From contig OX463806.1 in NCBI GenBank assembly GCA_949825045.1, positions 44,788,208-44,852,207 of the forward strand: 64,000 bases of DNA, written 5' to 3'. The translations under genes and the position numbers were made by a program. This document shows positions 33,701 through 46,900 of the stretch, one piece after another. The notes under the pieces are model-generated. The model saw only the letters and a program-made list of their open reading frames with translations, was not told where the DNA came from and ran no database searches. Numbering within the stretch: position 1 is the stretch's first letter; every line of letters starts with the position of its first letter. This DNA comes from Argyresthia goedartella (lineage: Eukaryota; Arthropoda; Insecta; Lepidoptera; Argyresthiidae).

Positions 33701-33990
33701 ATAGACAATAGAGACCGTGCGAGCGACGCCATTTTGTTGAGTTGAGTGACGTGACGTCTTGGAATTGAGAAAGTTTTGGATTGCTGCTTGAACAAAATGT
33801 CTTGAAATTGAAAATGTTGTGTATCTTTGGGGTAGATGTGAAATTATTTTGAAACACTAAATTACTGGTTAACGGGAACACTACATATTTCTCCCAACTT
33901 TGAGCATCATCATCCATTTTGAACCGGGCGGCGGCGGTGGCGGTTTATTCTTCGAGGTCCTCTGAAGACAATACAATAGCACCTTTTGAG
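33700..33990 (+). promoter_or_regulatory. Masc: Probable Masc promoter and 5' non-coding exon
   Basis: A locally GC-rich stretch with TGACGTGACGTC (CRE-like) near 33748 is followed by GGCGGCGGCGGTGGCGG (about 33929) and a strong donor GTAAGT at 33991. The next plus-strand coding exon (37688) starts with an acceptor only three bases before its ATG, so a 5' non-coding exon must lie upstream. This is the best candidate. The transcription start was not located. Confidence 0.5.
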
Positions 33991-34979
33991 GTAAGTTTTC
34001 TTGTTTTCCCATCTTTCGTAAGCTTCTAGAAAATCAATTTAAGTATTTATTACCATCAGAATATTATTACTTGTGAAATAAGGACAATTTCGTGTCACCG
34101 CATGGTATATCGACGTGGTAATTTTGTACCATCGTCGCTTTCTCAGTTTCCAGTATTCTACACCAAATTCGGCAGGTTACGACCTACTTCTTCTATGTCT
34201 ACTATTATCACCATTATAATTCATATCGGCGTGGTAATTTTGTAGTATTCTACAGTAAAATAGGCCAGGCTACGCCCTACTTCTTGAATGCTCACTATTA
34301 TCACCATTATTACTCAGATTTTTGTGGGATACGAGTATTATATGCCTTTGTATGCTTAAATATTAATAAGCTATTCCTAGCTGCATATGAATAGAATACA
34401 TATTTGAATTCAGTATAGGAATAGAAAGTTTTCAAGAAGTTCATTCTTTTCAAGAAGCCGCCTTCCCTTCATTAAATGAGGCTATCAAACACTAAGAAGG
34501 TGAAGCTAACAAAGGACTAAATATATTTACAATGAAATTACAGTTTGAACAGTAGCTGTAACAAAGATAAAATAAAATTGTGGGTAGTTTCCAAAAATGG
34601 TGGGTAGCTTGTTCCCCTTGTTGGTTTGCTAGAGAAGTGCAAACCAGTAGTCTTATCATGTATTCCCTGACATCTACGAATTTCTATGGAATCCCTTTCA
34701 AATCATTCAAACAGCTGTCTTGGTTTCCACATGTCAATGAGGTCAGCAGACGGGTCTTTGCTTCTTTTCACTCCCTGTAGTACATTTGCCACGGCAGACT
34801 AATATCACCATTGCTCTGTTTCTTCTCCTGCTGCTATTCAACTATGCTTGTGTCTGTTCGGTGAGCGCGAACAAAGACCTACTGAACAAACTGGAATGAC
34901 TAGAATCTCAGGAAAGTTGTAGTTTATCACGGACTAATTTTCCGCAACTTGACTATTGCTTGATTTGGGTTGGGGGCAC

Positions 34980-35570
34980 TACTCCTGCCAACCCAGCTCC
35001 TATAGGAAGCCTAGAACCTTGATGTTGCCAACCAGCTGAATGGCAGTGGTATTGTGAGTCCTGTTCCGAACCCAACTTTGCCAGTGCGTCTGCAGCGTTG
35101 TTGCCACCCAAGCCACTGTCCCTTAATCCACTGCAGGGTAATGTGGTTACATACCTCTGACAAGGCTTGATGGCACTCCCATGGCCTGGAGGTGATGCTT
35201 TGTAGGGCTTGCAGGACTGCCTTGTTATCGGATTGTATGCGGTAAGGGAAATCCTTTGCCGCTCTTTCTGCAGTAGCTTGCTTTGCTTTGGTATCCTGTC
35301 AGGGGCCTCTTCTCGTAGCAGATCCTTACTTATGTACTCGTCGAGTATTTCGGTGTGGGGTACCCTAGCATGTCTCCACAGGTTGAGTTTTTTAAGACAC
35401 AGCTGTTGCAGCCGCCTCCTGTGTGATGAATTCCATTGCTGCCATGGAAGCCAGCCTGTGGAGTTGTTGTAGTTTTGCTTCGACAGTGGATAGTTTGGTT
35501 TGTGGACACCAGACTATTGCGCCGTTTTCTCCACACTTATTTCCCTTTATTTTAAGTTGATATGGTGCTC
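34980..35570 (-). pseudogene. Non-LTR retrotransposon RNase H remnant
   Basis: Minus-strand pieces resemble the end of RT and the RNase H domain of R1/I-type LINEs. They are GAIVWCPQTKLSTVEAKLQQ and the following Leu-rich block (about 35530-35430), then ALQSITSRPWECHQAL and ITLQWIKGQ (about 35200-35120). It is broken by frameshifts and lies in the first Masc intron. Confidence 0.65.
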
Positions 35571-35619
35571 CCACGCAACGACGTCGTTACATTCACACAG
35601 CACATTCCAATTCAATTTC

Positions 35620-35705
35620 GTTTTTTATGGTTCTGTTCAGGCTGGTGCCAAACGGAACCCTATTACTAAGCCTCCGCTGTCTTTCCGTCTGTCAACATGC
35701 TCTAC
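35620..35705 (-). repeat. Reverse copy of GGAACCC repeat tail
   Basis: ACGGAACCCTATTACTAAGC followed by TTTCCGTCTGTC matches a familiar lepidopteran repeat tail. The copy is short. Confidence 0.45.
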
Positions 35706-37687
35706 GGGATCAACCTAAATAGGTAGAGAACTGAAATTTTCACAGACAGTGTATTTCTATTGCTGCTTTAACAACAAATAATGAAATATATGGGTTTTTA
35801 AGAATTAAAAGTAGAAACCACACAAGAGATTGTTTTTATAGCCATTTTGTTTTATTTGTCTTGTGGAGAACTGAATTGGATTCTGGTATCGAGTTTTGTG
35901 CTTAGTTATTTGTCAAGATAGGATTAATTGCTGATTCAAATTATGCAACTAATATATGTAATAATAATATATATAATGTGTTTGTGCCTCAATCACGCTA
36001 AAACGGCTGAACATATTTAAATGAAATTTTGCACAGATATAGTTTATGAGCTAGATTAACATAAAGGATATTTTTTATCCAACTGCACCAGAAGGAGGGT
36101 AACGTTATCGGTAAATGATACTTCCTAGGAACATGCAGGTGAAGCTGCGCATATCAGCTAGTAATAAATAATATTAAGTTTTTTATCATATTTAATTTTA
36201 TTTCTGCAAATATTAATCAAAAGTTTCGTTAACCTGAGTTGAGTATATAGTTCAATATTCAATAAGTTCAATTCGAATAGTCTCACATTTTGATTGAAAA
36301 TGAATGTCTTCCCTGACACCATTCAGTAACTTCAGTAAGGCCACAATTTATTTTCTTAGTAAATAAAATTCCTATATCTTTCTTCATATAATACCAATTA
36401 GGAATGAAACTGTTTAACCGCTGTGATCTGATGGTTGGCAGTTATTTACATTTTTACTTGTGAATATGTCACACACACAGTCACAATAAAATATTATCTA
36501 AACAAGTTTGGCTGGTAAGTGTAATTCTAGTCGGCTAAGAAATAAATGTCATAAATTAAATTATTTCAATAAAGTTAGTAATTGTTGTTTCATTGTTATA
36601 TCTACATAAAGATCTCCACAAATAATTCACTTTTTTTGTTATTACATGGTTTGTGTAGTGAGGGCTTCCTCCGAAACCGTAGGTAGAGCCGTGCCAAGCT
36701 CCATCTTGGCATGAAAACCAAGAAAATAAATGATGGCAACGTGTGTGGATGCGTGTTTTTAATGAAATACTAGGTTTGTCTAAACGCAGTCTAAACGTAA
36801 ACGCAGTATCGTGATATAAAGTGTCACTTATGTTGCCTTTATCTTTTTTCTAGATTTTCTAGCCAAGGTCTTGCAGTAGGATAAAGTAGCAACCCCAAAG
36901 AAAGTTGGATACAGTAAAGGATAAGTAAAACATTTCACGAGCCCTCACAAATGTAACATGGTTATGCAATATTTAACACTTTCACAGGTGATAATTAAAT
37001 CAAATAAGTACCTAATGAAATCATAAAACTTTCCTCTCTCTCTCTTTCACTTGCGATCACACTTGATCAACATCGTTGCTAACAACCGTACTAGGTTTTC
37101 TTCACACTGTCTTCATGTCTCTCGGCGATGACGTCAAATAACAACTTTGAAGTGAACTGTCATTACCTTTCTTAGGGGCTTAAATCATAATGTACTATCG
37201 AACCATCTGAATCATGACCCACCATAAGCTTATTTTGCTAAACCCCTTAAATGCAAGTAGGTCGAAATTCGCTTGAAGGTTTATTTCCTTGGTAACGAAC
37301 TTGTTATCATTTGATTAGACACTGACATTTAGATAGATCTTACAAGTTTGAAAGTTTCAAACAAATTATCAGGCAAGTGGGTCATGATTCAGTTGGTTCG
37401 ATTGTACTATCCTCCAAGGCAACTAGGCAGCTGTCAGGAATCTTGCGTTTCGTGTCACACGCCTTGAAGCATTATTCAATTCACAGGAGTGAACTATACG
37501 GAAGATGACAGACAGTTGTCTAGTTAGCTTGGTGGACTATTACTATTGTAATTGGGCCAGGTGCAGATTAATGGAGAAATGATATAGTCTAGATACCTAT
37601 TTGATAATCAAGGTCCTGCTGATTTCATACATATATTGGCATAATGATTCATGCTTAACAATAAACAAGCAACTTTTTTCCTCACAG
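35706..37687. other. Masc: Masc intron 1, right part
   Basis: AT-rich intron sequence with no further exon that could be supported. Confidence 0.5.
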
Positions 37688-37998
37688 CAAATGGCGGAGA
37701 ATGGACAGCCTCCCTTGCCACCTGCCGCGGTTCCCGCGCCCGCGCCTAATCCTGTGGAGCCCCGGGTCGCTCAAGAAGTCTGCCGCAAATATGTTTGGGG
37801 CACATGCAACAAGTTCACCAACTGCCGGTTCCGTCACGAGCACAAGTTTGAAGAGATGTTAGAAATACTCAAGTTCTGCCACAATTTCCAGAACAAGGGT
37901 GTGTGTGATTTCGACCGTTGCTCGTATCTGCACACGACGAGCCAGGAAGAGTTCTTGTTCAAGACCGAGGGGATTATACCACGTGTGCTGCAAGAGAG
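37688..37998 (+). CDS. Masc: Masc exon 2: start codon, both CCCH fingers
   Basis: The acceptor is TTTTTTCCTCACAG, and ATG at 37691 follows after CAA. The exon encodes VCRKYVWGTCNKFTNCRFRH and LKFCHNFQNKGVC...CSYLH. The donor is GTAAGA at 37999. The frame upstream of the ATG is open but lies beyond the acceptor, so it is not coding. Confidence 0.92.
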
Positions 37999-40900
37999 GT
38001 AAGAAAAGAAATATAAATGTTAATAAATCTATCCCATTAATGTCGCCACCGAGTGGCACGGCCTTCACCCGAATATGAGTGAGATTGAGCAAGCCAAACT
38101 CCACGACGCTGGCTCAGTGAGGGTTGATGGAGAGGTGTCGGGCTAGATTGCAAGAAGTTATCAAGCTGCCTCTGATCTCCTATTACTAGGTCCAAGTACT
38201 TAGCGTTAGTAACCGAGACTTGCAGCTTAACATGCCATCCAAAAAAGGGAAGCGCCCGAAACAACCAAGGAAAAATGAGAAACATTTTTGCACACGTGAT
38301 ATTTATTTACACACCTAACTATCAAATTTTGGACACAACTGCCTTTGCCACACTGTTTGGGATAATTCGCGACACTGTGTTTTGTTTAGATACGCAGCGC
38401 AAGCCGGCGCCGTCTCGCCAGCCGTCACCGCCGCGCCGCCGCCGACATCCGGGTTCGCGTACACGATGATGCCGGACGCGGAGAGCATGCTCCTGCCGCC
38501 GCCGCCGCCGCCGCCTGTCGCCGCCGCCGCCGCCGCGCAGCAGCTGCAACCCCCGCCGCCGCCCGCCACCCCACCGCCGGCCGCACTAGCGCCGCGGGCG
38601 ACCGTCAATAACGCTAATGGTATGACACTCAATTTTGCTTACGTTAGCATCATCATCATGCTCGGCCCACATCAACCGACCTGCGCCAACCCCGCATCCT
38701 TGACTTTGAGATCCTGTCGACTTTAAGATATCGTCGGAACATCGGGCACCTTGTTGCTACCCTTGGCCCACCACTCTAGCTGTTTGGTCCAGTTGTATCC
38801 GCTGGTCGAAGGATAAACGATGTCCAAGATATATTATATGTAATCGCTGACCACTACTAGCCATTTAAGTAAAGCAAACCCAAGTAGGTGCAAAAAGAGT
38901 GGAAACAAACAAATTTATAAAGGTGTCCCGAGTATGGTGTGACAAAAAAATTTGGGAGTGGAGGGTGTAGAACACATTTCTGCTTGACATTCGGTAGGTG
39001 ATGGGATCCAAATATTTCCTGCAGACGTGAACAAAAGTCCCCCAAGAAAGATTGTTAACGGCACACAGGCGAAAAATGTACCCCAAGCAGGTAATAACCA
39101 GTCTTATCGGTCAACCCGGTAAACAATGCACGCTAGACGCGCGGGTAGCGCGAACGATGAGTCATCTACGGGTCTCGGTCCTCGGTCCTCGGTCTCATTT
39201 CTAAATTCGACTTGTTCAACGGAAACGTTTAAGGCTCCCAGAGTGTTACATAAGTGCTTACAGATTCATCGTTTTCTTTGATAAATTTTTGGTTTGTGCG
39301 ATGGATTCCCTTTCAGGAGGTAATAACCTATATTTTAATAATTATTTTGATAGCAATGCTTCATTGTTATTTCTACGACCTTTTATTTTTGCATAATTTT
39401 TTACTTCACAAAGAGGTATTAGTACAACATTCTGATAGATCCGACTTTGATATTAGCAATTTTGGAAACTACAGTTTGTTTTTCATATAGAACCATTATT
39501 TTATGCGACCGTACGCGTCTCTTTAACAAAATTGTCTTTTATATCGATGACTAAAACGTGTTCGTTTGATCACAAAAAACGTTTTTTTTTCTTGAATTGT
39601 TTATTTTATTGGTTCTAATATTAATTAGATTTAGGATCAACCGGCGAGGAAGTGAGCTTTAGCAGAATTAAAAAAATATGTGGAAATAGCATAGAATGTT
39701 GTTTTTATAACTACACTTCGGCCGTTTTCTTAATGCGTACATAATAAGCAATATTTTTCATTGCAGATGTCAAAAAATATGGGTTTTGAGATGTCAGGAT
39801 CGCGTTCTTTCAGAGGCCAGACTAAGCAAATCTTTATTCACACAATTCCATTGATTATCATGAATATTTAGGTTTGGTCCGACTTTCTCGGACCAAACCT
39901 AAATATTTACGCAAACGTTTGCACCATGTTGAATCTAATTCTTTTGTTCGAGGAGCCGATAAGCCGACCTTGGAGACTCATCTTGATTTGTTCACCATTC
40001 ATAAAGAACTAAATAGAAATAATTTTCTTACATTGACGATTTAAAATTTAATAATTTATGACGTCCATAAGTTTATTTTTCATTCACTAGTTGTTGATAC
40101 TTATGATGTTTTTAGAAAAGTTAGTTATTTAACAACACAGGAAAAGATGTTTTGTTCAGATATTATTACAAACAATAAAATATTATGGCTTTAGTGATTT
40201 GGGTATTTTACACTTTGCAACAGAGGACCGAATTTCAAGCAGAAGTCTGTTCCCTACAAAAAAAAAACACTTTGCGGAATTGGAAGACTGTCATGTTATA
40301 TTTGACCGAGCGAGCGAAGGGCTCCATTTTGACAAGATAGGAGGCCGATTTTGCTGTCGTCTGTCTTTTATGTCTGTGTCTGCCAGTTCCGGTGTAGGGG
40401 CCATAGTTTTCAAGCGATCCTCACAAAACTTGTCGAGAGCTTATCTCGACTTTCCCCGGTGGGGGGTTCTCTCTCTCTCTGAAATCTGTCGTGTGGGGTA
40501 TCAAATTAAAGGGCTTAATGAGCCGGTTCTTATACTAGATAATTACCTTTCGGCCGCCTGTTTTCTGAAAATCCAAGAAATATTTTCAAAACATACCAAG
40601 TTTGGACTCCTCGAAGTAAGAGACGGATTAGTAAAGAGGATCTATACAGACCATGAGAGTGAGTGAAATAGACTATAACTATTTTCGTAAAAAGTTAATA
40701 GATATTTTAAATCGCAAAATGTAGTTTACAAAGTTATTGGTGCGGCCCTACTAATTGATTTTGATTTAATCTAAAATACTTACCTATAAACTGGTTCACA
40801 GTCCCCCCTGTTAACGAGGTCTACTGCCCACAGGGCCACTAGTAAATACCAACTTGTACAAATAAGCAGATGATTATTGGCGTTTTGGCCAGTATATGAT

Positions 40901-43900
40901 GATGAAATCTCGGGAGGGACTATTTAACAAACTCCTCCCGTGTTTTTTTTTGTTTTGCTTTTGTATAAATGGGTTTCAGGCAGCTCTTGAGGCTAGGCCT
41001 AATCCTGGCATAAAAAAATAAAAAATAACCTTGGCATTGCTAATTTTATGTGCATTGTTTCAGTTCACGGTTTCAACCCATCTCTGCCTACCTTCACCTA
41101 CCCTGCTTCCGCGCCACCAAACGTTGCCACAACAATCCCCGTGTAAGTTGATACAATTTAAATGTTATCTTAACTGTTGTTTTTATTACTATATTGCTGT
41201 TATTTATTTTTCGTACAGTTATAGTCAGCGTCGTAATTACACTTTAAACAGAGCACTAACCGAGAAAGAATAATTCAACTATTAGGTGCATACTTTTGGC
41301 TAAGCACCGGCCAAAGCGCGCACCGAGCGTTCCGCCCAAATGGCATTTTTTTTTCTGAAACTACATGGTTTTTGGAATTTTTCCTTCACTTGTGCTATAA
41401 GATCTTGGTTCGGCAAATTTCATAATTCTTATGCCAACGGAAAGGAACTCCACAGGTTTTGATTCCCTTGCGAGTATACAAATTCAGCTTTGTGGCACAA
41501 AGGGCTGGTGTCTGCGACCTCGTTTTCTCTGCTATCGCCGACATAAGATTTGTGTGCCAGCTATATGCAGACAACGATTATTACTATACAACTGCGTATG
41601 TATAACACACGATAGCTTTTACCCTGTGGCATCAGTTAGCTCTGCGACAGATCACGTCTGGCATCGTTTTGTGATCCAAAACCCTGTTTTATCCTCAGGT
41701 TCGACGCGTCTAGACCCCCGCCGAATTTCCCCGCGCCCGAGAAAACCGTCTCTGGTACCAAGCGCCGACGCTCGGGAGACCCGGAAGGAGGTAAGCATCC
41801 GATACTGTTGCAAAACTAAGTGGGTATTTACAAAAATGTTAACCACCTAAAATGTACAGTGACACTTGTCGAAATTACCAAGGCATCAAAACTAACTAAC
41901 GATAAGTGAATCTAAGAACACAGCTCCACGGCTGGCCTAGCCGTGCCGTACCATTTTTAAACTCACTTTTTTAATTAGTTTAGTGTTCAAGCTTGTGGAT
42001 CGGCAGAGGGTCATGTTTGTTTTATGTTCCTTTAAATGCCTACTTTCCTTTACAACACGTAATTCACTGTGAAATACCACTAGGTAACAGCATACCTCTC
42101 ATAGTACCGCCATGCAATATTGCTCCCTGGAGTTGTTGTTGGGAAACCGAACAACTAGTTACTGTGTCTGTATTTGCTCAGCGCCAGAGGACGAGTGTAT
42201 CACACGACATCTATTAATCAAAGCATAAGCGAATATATCGTATGCAAGAAATGAGAAGAGGACAAGATGAACGCAAATAATCCGCGTGTCAGTTTACTAT
42301 AGCGTGTATTATTTTCGCGGTTATAAATCCACTGTCGCTAATTGTGCTCAAATGATATGGCGATTCCTTTCACAATGCGATACGTCCATTTAATGTCAAC
42401 AAGCAAAATTACTGACATCAATAATAGTTCTAACATGTAAATTAATCGAATAACTTTTCTTGCTTTGCTGCATATTATTTGCTGTTATGTTATACAAATT
42501 GTTTGACGTATCCGATTGTTGTATTGTAGCACCCCGCCTTAGTGGCAGTGGTACACTTGTTGTATTGTAGCACCCCGCCTTAGTGGCAGTGGTACACTTG
42601 TGTTCATGTTTAGCCAGTTTTTTTATACACCATTTTGCGTGACAGGGGGCAAGCCCATGGCCGCAGCTATGGCGATAAGGTTTCCTCACGATGTTTACTG
42701 ATTGTTGTACTGCCTTTAGTATTGTTATTGGCAACAACTAATTAATGCAATTATGTAATGACTCGCTTATAACTCGTTCCGAGTGACCGCTAATGGTATT
42801 TTACGAACTGTGTTACACCAGGGACGAAGTAGTCATTGATTGTTTCAAAAACGTATTTCATCTGTCCAAAAAGCGGCGATGCAAATAAATAAATCGAAAA
42901 CGATAGCAATGATGTTTGCACAATGACATGATAGAGTATCATGATGCCTGGCCATTACCGGGACCTTGTACCTCATTAACCAGATAACGAGGGGTCCAAA
43001 ATTAGTACAATAATAAATATACATTCTTTAAAATAAGGCTTGTACTAGAAATATGTATATCTACGAATTATCAAGCGAAAGGTTAAGTGCCGTTGTCATT
43101 GAATACAACCGTTTTGTCCCATTTACATAATAAATGCTGTTTTTGCGCCATAAAAAACGTGAAAAAGGCCTTAAAACATTACCAACCAACACCCAGCTAT
43201 CTTTCTCGGTCTATTTAACTGTTAGCCGGTAGGCACACGGAGCTACCGGAAAGGGACTGTTCAGTGACGCGAATTACTAACTAGTACCTTTGATTAACTT
43301 CCTGTGTAATCAAATAGAACGCAGAAACTCCTAGAGGAGTCCTCAACTGAGGACTCGTCGTGTTACTAACGGGTTCAGTTCCTTTCCAGTAGCTCACATC
43401 CTGAGCCTAACCCGCTATCATGACCGGAGTCATTTACTCGTCTGACTCACAATGGTTCCTCCTACTGCAATGCTTGTATACCTGGTGTATTGATGATAAC
43501 GTGTCTGGCTTTGCGCTGATTGACTTTGTTCCCAGCCGCTCCTCGTAAGATGGCGAAGACCACGCCGAACCGTCAGTGCGAGCAATGTAACCTCCGTAGA
43601 ATCAGGTTTGGCTACCACGCAATTTGTATTATTATTTACAGCCTGCATGTCATAATACTTCATTTACAGGGTCTCAATATGATGCTATTTGTAAGAATGT
43701 AAGGACAGCGTAACGGCGATATCCATAGCGCATTAACCTGATTGAACAAAAATTTCCAGTTCAACTATGTATCCTATTTGTTGTTTTAGGATGTTTATGT
43801 ATGCGAATTTATAGCATCTATCATTGCAATCGATTGTGTAGCTAATTATAGATACGCGGCTTTGTCACACCGTGCTGGGTGATTGCAAGTGACGAACGCA

Positions 43901-46900
43901 GCGGGCGGGCCGTGCGAAAAGACTGAAGATGTCAACAAGCAACGGAAAATGTACATTGTTTTTTAATTCAAATGAGCCGGCGCAGGGTTACGGTACCTAC
44001 CGTCTATACAGACCGGTATTATAATATGTTAAGCGGAGGAGTTACCAAGGCGTCAAAACAACTGACAGCTAGGAATCCGACAGCTCTTGTCCGGTTTTAC
44101 ATTAGTTTAGTTGCGACGACTCTGGAATCGGTCTCAACAAAGACATCCTCAAAACATATCTATGCTAGGCTGCGACAAAAAAGTTCAAGATTCGTGACGC
44201 ACATACAAACATATCGTGATAGTTTACATAAGCTCTTGAGCGAATTTTGCTAACGCTCACTAAAACTTATAAAACAATGTACTATGTTCAAACACAAACT
44301 AGGCAAATCGCCTTTTGCTTATCTTCCTTTCATACAGCGAGCATTTCGAGTGTATATTACTATATTTCCTAAGGTTAAACCCCTGCAAACTCTTGGAAGC
44401 TAAAAACTATCAATCTTCTCTTTTATTATGTAATATGCCGGTTATATAATGTTAAAACTAATCTTATTGCAGAATTCTTAATTCCACATAATTATTATTA
44501 TTTTACTGTGATCAAAACAATCAGCGATTTCGCCCTGCTTAGGACGCTTATGAATGTGTAACAACTGAACACTATTCGTAGGTCTGCGGAGATCGAGAGG
44601 ATGATCCAGCAGATGATCGTGCAAGAGGCAGATCTATCGCTGGCATATAGAAAGAAGAGAGAGCAATTTCTTCAGAAGAAGAAAATCCTTCTCTCCTTAA
44701 TTAGCCCTGAACACCAGAGGGCAATCGAGGAATACATTGATGGTATACCGGCGCACCCTCAAGACGCCAATCAGTATCAGCAGTTGGCGCGTCAACTAAA
44801 TGCGGTAAGACGTCTGTCATTATTATTATCAGCCCACATCGACCAACTGCTTAACTTAACTTAACAACTTATTTTAAACACTAACACTAAACCCATCCCC
44901 GTCTCTTTTTATATATGTTGCAGGCAATTTGTATGATTCAGCATTTTACAAATGGCGTAGTCCGTTTACAAACGCGCGCTGCTATGTAATATGCCGAAGG
45001 CAAATTGACACTCCTTTATGTTTTTAGTATGTTTTGTTGTTCTTACATGTTCAACCTAACACGAAGGATAAACGAGGCTTCGCTTTGCTCACCCTCTATA
45101 CCCTTCACCTAAGCTAAGCTACCGCAGCGTTTTGCCCTGAGAATTTGCTATTTTAATTTCAATTTGCAATTTGCCTTCGGCATATTACATAGCAGCGCGC
45201 GTTTGTAAACGGACTACGCCGTTTGTAAAATGTGGAATCTTACAATTTGCCTCCACGATGGGGCGTGGCTTCGGGGGCTGCTGCGGGGCGGCGGGGGGGA
45301 CTTCTCACCACCGCCGCCGCTGGCGCCGGCCTGTCTAGCTTCGCTTGGTGATCTTCTCACACCCCTTCCAGGGTGCGGGGTTGCGGTCCCGGGGCAATGG
45401 CCCCCTTCCGCGGATTCTTCCGCTGTCCGTGACTACGGCCAGGTCATTGGGTGGCTGAGGTGTTCGTCGGGTTGTGTGGCCTCAATCCAGGGGTGCTGCC
45501 GGCTCGGCAACCAGGTCTCGGGGTAGGCGGCGACGGTCAGGCGGGCGCGCGTGGTATGGCGCCAGGTCTCGCACGAGCGGGTGTTGAGAGCCGTCCGCTC
45601 GTGCGAACATGTTCGTTGCCAGCCTCTGGACGAACTTGTCCAGTGTCTCCAATCCTAGGTTCCTTGCGATCGTTGCGTTTCTCACGTAGCGAGGCGCGCC
45701 GACGATGGTACGCAAGGAGAGGTTTTCTTGGGTCTAGCTTCGCGTCGCGGGTTTTCTTATTTGTACTATGGCGGGGTGCCGCGCTCGTGCGGCGGTGCGC
45801 CTACCCTCCATGCCGATTCTATATCGTTGATGTTTCCTCCTGACAATCCTAGGCAGATACCAATTTTTGATGCCATTTCCTTCACATTCTCATTTTTGTA
45901 TTCTTCTAAACCTATTATCTCGATCTTCTTTTCGTATTCCTTGGTTTCCAATAATTCGATCCGCTCTTCCATCTTCTGGTACTGTTCTGCATAAAAATCG
46001 ACATTCTCCGCTAGTTCGGTGATCGATTTTTCGATACGGTACATGGTTTCCGGCTTCGTGTTGATGTCCTTGAGAAATGTCTCCATTGACATCGGCTCAG
46101 AATCTGCATCAGCGAACTCCGGTGTTTTTTGCGGCGTCTTGTTTGAGCAAGACAAGCAGCATGCTCCGTTTTCCTTGAATTGTTTCATATCCTTGATGCA
46201 CGCTTTGTGGGAATAACCCTCGCATGATCCCTCACATTTTATAACATCACTCTTTGAGGTGGAAACAAATAGCCGACACTTTTTACACTGCACCATGATA
46301 AATATCGTCCCAGAAGTCTCAGAGCGCAATAACAGTAGGTAGGTTCGTGACACGCGTCCGTCCGTCAAGAGCCGCGCGGATTGACTGGATCGGTGAGTAC
46401 GCGATTCGCGATCTAGGATCGTGGAGCATGGATCATACTCGTCCGCTCCAGCCGCAACTTGTTGCGATCCTGTCGGGCTGCTCGAACAGCTCCAGCCGAT
46501 CCATATAGATCCGATCAGTGACACGCTATGGAGTCAACAATGGCGCCGTAGCAGCAACATAACAAATATTGACAAAAAACACGGAAACGACGACGACAAA
46601 ACGACGAAATTGCAATTTTTCCATATTCGCGAACAGTTCGATCGCACGATCCACACACAAGTTCACACAATCGTCTACACCGCGCGTGTGGATCGACTGA
46701 GGCACCTTTGACGATGCCGCTTGGATCGCGCGAGACAGCTAAATGAAAATGAAAAATGAAGAGATATTTATTTGCAGAATCAATTACAGTGGAGCGCCCT
46801 CTTGTCGCGGGCGCTAGGAGCGCGCCGGACCGTTTGACGTAGACCCAGCTAGTGAGCTCGTATTGTCGCTCCCTTAGCCACAACACTATAGATTTCTTAT

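Noticed and set aside
33699..33917. Minus-strand 72-residue frame opposite the Masc 5' exon
   Set aside because: No family similarity and no splice or poly(A) context; kept only as a hint of bidirectional transcription.
37691..38002. ZC3H10 as the identity of the CCCH gene
   Set aside because: Finger 2 is similar, but the third finger is absent, while the basic signal and C-x-x-C pair fit Masc. Not fully excluded without a database search.
40199..40666. 155-residue open frame in Masc intron 3
   Set aside because: No recognisable domain, no splice context, and it overlaps sequence shared with another dispersed repeat.
45766..46296. Host PHD-finger gene
   Set aside because: A Jockey-type ORF2 end follows on the same strand, so it is a LINE ORF1.
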